NCBI RefSeq assembly: GCF_024494725.1
Contig: NZ_JANHDK010000001.1
Span: 558,001 to 622,000 of the forward strand
DNA from: Haloplanus ruber
Lineage (GTDB): Archaea; Halobacteriota; Halobacteria; Halobacteriales; Haloferacaceae
Direction of reading: 5' to 3'
Length of the DNA: 64,000 nt
Below the pieces are notes generated by a model. That model saw only the letters and a list, made by a program, of their open reading frames with translations, was not told the DNA's origin and searched no databases. Below are positions 60,158 to 64,000 of this stretch, piece by piece (within the stretch, counting starts at the first letter, position 1; each line of letters starts with the position of its first letter). Position numbers and translations under genes: made by a program.

Positions 60158-60937
60158 ATGTCTGTACTGGATCGATTCCGGCTGGACGGACAGACGGCCG
60201 TCGTAACCGGTGGCAATCGCGGCATCGGACGGGCGATTTCGACCGCGCTCGCGGAGGCGGGGGCGAACGTCGTCGTCGCCAACCGCGACGAAGCGGCCGG
60301 CGAACGCGCCGCGGCCGACATCGCCACGACCACCGGCGCCGAGACGCTCGCGGTGCCAGTCGACGTCACCGACGAGGACGACGCCCGAGCACTCGCGGAG
60401 GCGACCGTCGCGGCGTTCGGCGGCGTCGACATCCTCGTGAACAACGCTGGCATCACGATCAACACGCCGGCCGAGGAGATGTCGGCCGCGGAGTGGCACC
60501 GCGTCGTCGAGGTGAACCTGACCGGCGTCTTCAACTGTGCGAAGTTCGTCGGTCGTGAGATGATCGACGACGGGGGCGGCTCCATCGTCAACATCTCCTC
60601 CATCTCTGCGTTCATGGCGAACCACCCACAACCGCAGCTTTCGTACAACGCCTCGAAGGCAGGCGTCGAGGGGCTGAAATACCAACTCGCATCGGAGTGG
60701 GCCGAACACGACGTGCGGGTCAACAACGTGAATCCCGGCTACGTCCGGACGGAGATGGTCGACGAGGTGATCGCCAACGAACCGGAGATGACCCAGCAGT
60801 GGTTCGACGAGATGCTCCTCGACGAGATGGCGGCCCCGGCAGACATCGCCCCGCTGGTCGTCTTTCTGGCCTCAGAGGCCTCGTGGTATATGACGGGCAC
60901 ATCGGTCGTCATCGACGGCGGCTACCTCGTCCGGTAG
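60158..60937 (+). CDS. SDR family oxidoreductase (glucose/3-oxoacyl-type)
   Basis: A 259-residue SDR from ATG 60158 (MSVLDRFRLDGQTAVVTGGN). Motifs: VVTGGNRGIGRAISTALAEA, VVVANRDEA (Asn-Arg, allowing NADP), ILVNNAGITIN, NISSISAFMA with catalytic Ser, YNASKAGVEGL (YxxxK), NNVNPGYVRTEM. The usual SDR end VVIDGGYLVR is present. It resembles glucose dehydrogenase or 3-oxoacyl reductase; no safe substrate assignment. It is followed by the 3-hydroxyacyl-CoA dehydrogenase 49 bp later. Confidence 0.9.
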   Translation: MSVLDRFRLDGQTAVVTGGNRGIGRAISTALAEAGANVVVANRDEAAGERAAADIATTTGAETLAVPVDVTDEDDARALAEATVAAFGGVDILVNNAGITINTPAEEMSAAEWHRVVEVNLTGVFNCAKFVGREMIDDGGGSIVNISSISAFMANHPQPQLSYNASKAGVEGLKYQLASEWAEHDVRVNNVNPGYVRTEMVDEVIANEPEMTQQWFDEMLLDEMAAPADIAPLVVFLASEASWYMTGTSVVIDGGYLVR

Positions 60938-60986
60938 GTCGCCGCCGGTCGCTACCCTTACGGTCCAGGCACGCAGAAGAGGATCT

Positions 60987-61847
60987 ATGCGAGAGTTTAG
61001 CGATATCGACACCGTCGGGGTCGTCGGCGCCGGGACGATGGGCAGTGGCATCGCACAGGTCGCCGCCACCGCCGGCTACGACGTGGTGATGCGGGACATC
61101 GAGGACGACCTCGTCGCGGACGGCTTCGACCGCATCGACGACAGCCTCTCTCGGTTCGTCGAGAAGGACCAACTCGCCCGGTCGGAGGCCGACGCCGCGG
61201 TCGAGCGCATCTCCGGCACGACCGACCTCGACGACCTTGCGGCCTGTGACTACGTCATCGAGGCCGCCGTCGAGAACATGGAGATCAAACAGGAGGTCTT
61301 CGCGGACCTCGATGCCGCCGTCGACGACGACGTGATCCTCGCGACGAACACCTCGACGCTCTCGATCACCACCATCGCGTCGGTGACGGAGCGCCCCGAA
61401 CTCGTCGTCGGCCTGCACTTCATGAACCCCGCGCCGATCATGGAAGGTCTCGAACTCGTCGTCGGCGAGAAGACGGCCGACGCGGCCGTCGAGTGCTCGC
61501 ACACCCTCGCCGAGGACTTCGGGAAGACCACCTGGGAGTCCGACGACAAACCCGGCTTCGTCGTCAATCGGGTGTTGATGCCGTGGATCAACGAGGGCAT
61601 CCGCGCCTACGACGAGGGCGTCGCGAGCAAGGCGGACATGGACGCGGGGCTAAAACTCGGCACGAACGTCCCGATGGGGCCGCTCGAACTCGCCGATCAC
61701 ATCGGTCTCGATGTCTGTCTCGACGCCAGCCAGACGCTCGCCGACGAACTTGGCGACCGCTACAAGCCGCCCTATCTGCTCAAGCGGAAGGTCGCGGCCG
61801 GTGACCTCGGCCGGAAGACGGGCACCGGCTTCTACGAGTACGACTGA
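60987..61847 (+). CDS. hbd: 3-hydroxyacyl-CoA dehydrogenase
   Basis: A 286-residue NAD-dependent enzyme from ATG 60987 (MREFSDIDTVGVVGAGTMGS). GVVGAGTMGSGIAQVAATAG is the NAD motif. ILATNTSTLSITTIASVTER, VGLHFMNPAPIMEGLELVVG (catalytic His/Glu region) and DKPGFVVNRVLMPWINEGIR with PMGPLELADHIGLDVCLD complete the family. It oxidises 3-hydroxyacyl-CoA in beta-oxidation or the reverse in polyester synthesis. With the SDR upstream it forms a likely two-gene operon. Confidence 0.95.
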   Translation: MREFSDIDTVGVVGAGTMGSGIAQVAATAGYDVVMRDIEDDLVADGFDRIDDSLSRFVEKDQLARSEADAAVERISGTTDLDDLAACDYVIEAAVENMEIKQEVFADLDAAVDDDVILATNTSTLSITTIASVTERPELVVGLHFMNPAPIMEGLELVVGEKTADAAVECSHTLAEDFGKTTWESDDKPGFVVNRVLMPWINEGIRAYDEGVASKADMDAGLKLGTNVPMGPLELADHIGLDVCLDASQTLADELGDRYKPPYLLKRKVAAGDLGRKTGTGFYEYD

Positions 61848-61860
61848 GTCGAGCGTTCGA

Positions 61861-62619
61861 TCACCCGCTTGTGTCGGTGTTTCTATCCCCGCCACCGTCG
61901 CCATCGGTCCCGCCAGTGGCCGCCTCGGGGCTGTCGGGCACGAACCGCGAGGCGATCAGCCCGACGGCGGCGGCGATGGCGGCCGGAACGCCCACGAAGA
62001 GGATCAACACGACGAAGAGTCCGCCGCGCTCATCGAGGCCGCCGTCGACGGGGACGGCCGGGCTGAGTGCGACCACCGGCACGCTCAGTAAGACGACCGC
62101 GACGGCGTAGCCGCTTTTCGCGACCGCATCCTGGACCGTCCGTCGGCGGACTAGATAGGCGGTGGCACCAAGCCACGCGACGAAGCCGAGCGGAATCGCC
62201 ACGCCACTCCCCGTGAGAAACCCGAGGACGACAGTGCCGACCACGCCGACGACGAGTCCGCCAACGGCGCCGACCAAGGCGGTGAGCGTGCCGTCGACGG
62301 CTCCGTCGGGAGCTAGCAGCCGGCTGGCTTGCCCCTCCGTCCCGGCGGTGGCTCCGGACCTGTCGGCCGCGTCGGTGATCCGACGACCGTACGCCGCGAT
62401 GGTGGCACCGATCCCGGAGTCCGCCTGTGACTCGGCGGCGCCTGCGGCCATCTCCGTCCCAACCTCGGCCTCCGCCTCGTCCCACACGCCGTCGTTGTCC
62501 GCGTCGGCCGCTGCCCGCTCCTCGGTGAGGTCGGCCGAACAGTGCATACAGTAGGTCGCCGTCCGGCCGATTGGCTCACCGCAGTTCGGACAGCGCGGGT
62601 CGGTCGTGGAATCAGTCAT
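61861..62619 (-). CDS. zinc-ribbon membrane protein
   Basis: A 252-residue protein from ATG 62619 (MTDSTTDPRCPNCGEPIGRT). The N-terminus has a zinc ribbon, CPNCGEPIGRTATYCMHC (CxxC-x13-CxxC). An acidic/Ala-rich linker (NDGVWDEAEAEVGTEMAAGA) contains a Ca-binding-like DADNDGVWDEAE. Four hydrophobic helices follow from about residue 120 (LTALVGAVGGLVVGVVGTVV). The zinc-ribbon plus transmembrane pattern is common in haloarchaeal proteins with unknown roles. Confidence 0.85.
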   Translation of the reverse strand: MTDSTTDPRCPNCGEPIGRTATYCMHCSADLTEERAAADADNDGVWDEAEAEVGTEMAAGAAESQADSGIGATIAAYGRRITDAADRSGATAGTEGQASRLLAPDGAVDGTLTALVGAVGGLVVGVVGTVVLGFLTGSGVAIPLGFVAWLGATAYLVRRRTVQDAVAKSGYAVAVVLLSVPVVALSPAVPVDGGLDERGGLFVVLILFVGVPAAIAAAVGLIASRFVPDSPEAATGGTDGDGGGDRNTDTSG

Positions 62620-62783
62620 GTCAGGGAGTTCGTTTCGACGGGCAACCTGTGTCGTGGTCGTCGCCAAACTGTTTGGATACGTGACACTACAACCCCTTCA
62701 CCGTTACTGTGATCGACCGCTCGCGCGACGCGTTGGTGACCGATCCAGACAGCTTTTGGTCGCGGCCACTCTCGTCACGGCCG

Positions 62784-63515
62784 ATGGAAGTCGCCATTCT
62801 CACCGTGGGCGACGAGGTGCTCGCGGGTGATACGGAGAACACGAACGCGACGTGGCTCGCCGACCGGCTGACGTCGGCGGGTGCGACGGTCGTCCGCATC
62901 CTTACCGTTCCGGACGACCGGGCGGTGATTCGGGAGACCGTCGAGCGGTGGTGTGATGCCTTCGATGCCGTCGTCGTCACCGGTGGCTTGGGCGGCACAC
63001 ACGACGATGTGACTGCCGACGCCATCGCGGACGCCTTCGGCCGTGACTTGGTCGTCGACCCCGCTGTCCGCGAGGACGTCGTCGAGACCGTCGCCGCCTA
63101 TCGGGAGCGCAACCCCGACCTGGTCGAGGCCCACGAACTTGACATCGACGTCGACGCCTGGGCGGCGCTGCCCGAGGGGTCCCGTCCGCTCGTCAACCCC
63201 GAGGGGCTGTGTCCCGGCTGTGTCCTCGAAAACGTCTACGCCTTCCCGGGGGTTCCCGCGGAGATGCAGGCCCTCTTCGAACTCGTGGCCGGCGAGTTCG
63301 GCGGCGACGCCGTCTCGACGACGCTGTACACCCCACAGCCCGAGGGATCGATGGTCGAGGCGCTCGCAGGCGTCCGCGAGCGGTTCGACGTCACCGTCGG
63401 GAGCTACCCGAGCGGCGACGAGCGAAACCGGTTGAAGATCACCGCAACCGACGCCGCCGAAATCGAGGACGCGGCCGCGTGGCTCCGAGAGCGAATCGAC
63501 GTCGTCCCGGAGTGA
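62784..63515 (+). CDS. CinA/MoaB-like molybdopterin-binding-fold protein
   Basis: A 243-residue protein from ATG 62784 (MEVAILTVGDEVLAGDTENT). The N-terminal CinA domain has LTVGDEVLAGDTENTNATWL and VVVTGGLGGTHDDVTADAIA. The later LCPGCVLENVYAFPGVPAEM and PEGSMVEALAGVRERFDVTV match CinA N-terminal-domain homologues. The C-terminal amidase domain of bacterial CinA is absent, as in archaea. It may have ADP-ribose pyrophosphatase-like activity or bind a pterin; not settled. Confidence 0.9.
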   Translation: MEVAILTVGDEVLAGDTENTNATWLADRLTSAGATVVRILTVPDDRAVIRETVERWCDAFDAVVVTGGLGGTHDDVTADAIADAFGRDLVVDPAVREDVVETVAAYRERNPDLVEAHELDIDVDAWAALPEGSRPLVNPEGLCPGCVLENVYAFPGVPAEMQALFELVAGEFGGDAVSTTLYTPQPEGSMVEALAGVRERFDVTVGSYPSGDERNRLKITATDAAEIEDAAAWLRERIDVVPE

Positions 63516-63632
63516 GTCGGGCGACCGCGCCCCGCGGCGGCAACCGCCGGTCGAACGAGTACGACGGTGTGAGAATCACGACTGATTCTGCGGGCCGTGC
63601 GTTTAACCCGCCGCCGGCCGTCACTCCGAGAG

Positions 63633-64000
63633 ATGATCGAGGCCGACTCCCTCCGGAAGACATACGGCGACTTCCCCGCCGTCGTCGGCAGCACGTTCGA
63701 CGTAGAGCGGGGCGAGATTTTCGGCATCGTCGGCCCGAACGGCGCAGGAAAGACGACGACGCTGAAGATGATCGCCGGGCTGATCGAACCTTCGGCTGGG
63801 TCGGCAACCGTCGCGGGCTTCGACGCCGAGGACCCCGAGATGCGCCGCTCGCTTGGGTTCCTCCCCGAGGAATCGCCGCTCTACGAGGACATGACCGCCC
63901 GCTCGTATCTCGATTTCTTCGCTGACCTCTACGACGTGCCGTCCGAGACGGCGACCGAACGGATCGAAGAGACCCTCGACCGTCTCGAACTTGACCACCG
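63633..64000 (+). CDS. ABC transporter ATP-binding protein, N-terminal part (partial)
   Basis: Starts at ATG 63633 (MIEADSLRKTYGDFPAVVGS) and runs 122 codons off the right end with no stop. Walker A is GIVGPNGAGKTTTLKMIAGL; the Q-loop region is RSLGFLPEESPLYEDMTARS (Q replaced by PEE as in CcmA/DrrA-type exporters). It resembles the ATPase of two-component multidrug/Nod-factor-type or Na+-type exporters. The permease is presumably just beyond the window. Confidence 0.88.
   Translation, partial: MIEADSLRKTYGDFPAVVGSTFDVERGEIFGIVGPNGAGKTTTLKMIAGLIEPSAGSATVAGFDAEDPEMRRSLGFLPEESPLYEDMTARSYLDFFADLYDVPSETATERIEETLDRLELDH

Overview
The window is a piece of a haloarchaeal (class Halobacteria) chromosome. 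The evidence is high GC, very acidic proteins, leaderless AT-rich promoters about 25-35 nt before ATG, and archaeal-type genes: Trm56, UPF0058, class I archaeal FBP aldolase, ADP-forming acyl-CoA synthetase, a ThiN-type regulator, and ArgRS and CysRS beside a tRNA-Arg. A Haloferacales member such as Haloplanus or Halobellus is a guess only. There is no rRNA, CRISPR array, intact insertion sequence, prophage or replication origin. Genes are packed tightly and no gene-free stretch exceeds about 210 bp.

Layout. 1-1.6 kb: end of the complex I operon (nuoM tail, nuoN). 1.6-10 kb: a DHH phosphoesterase fused to a Rossmann domain, a CBS-ParB-like protein, a membrane protein with an acidic repeat tail, an M24 peptidase, and an ADP-forming acyl-CoA synthetase operon. 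10-14.2 kb: ZIP metal transporter, thioredoxin reductase, cysS. 14.4-18.3 kb: an SDR gene and a complete proline operon (proC-proB-proA, 8-bp overlaps). 18.3-23.6 kb: TVP38-type protein, 2-hydroxyacid dehydrogenase, enoyl-CoA hydratase, a small accessory patch with hairpins and a coaD-like gene remnant, a ThiR-like regulator, a JAMM protease and a thioesterase. 23.7-35.5 kb: acyl-CoA and redox metabolism (two AMP-forming CoA ligases, Fe-ADH, an FNR-like protein, IMPase, SDR), ending in an unusual pair, a BKACE enzyme and a divergent argininosuccinate-lyase homologue.

35.5-40.7 kb is the most interesting region. It holds a polytopic His-rich heme-copper-oxidase-like membrane protein; an operon of a CGCGG-type candidate RiPP precursor, a radical SAM/SPASM maturase, an orphan glutamyl-tRNA-reductase-dimerisation-like protein and an unknown protein; an SRPBCC protein; and a DUF2249 protein. 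Three promoters here carry the palindrome CGAAC-N2-GTTCG, each exactly 38 nt before an ATG. This points to one regulator controlling all of them, possibly a NarO/DmsR-like anaerobic regulator.

40.5-49.5 kb: Trm112-like and DUF2797 proteins, trm56, an NCS1 permease, and menaquinone genes (menF-menD-small membrane gene-menB) that would supply the quinone for complex I. Then come a molybdopterin oxidoreductase, a ribbon-helix-helix protein with a palindrome before its promoter, and a UPF0058 protein. 49.6-64 kb: rhomboid protease, METTL5-like methyltransferase, lipoprotein nuclease, argS, tRNA-Arg(CCG), glutamate dehydrogenase, a CitE-type lyase, fbp-fba (gluconeogenesis), an SDR, 3-hydroxyacyl-CoA dehydrogenase, a zinc-ribbon membrane protein, a CinA-like protein, and the start of an ABC transporter ATPase cut by the window edge.
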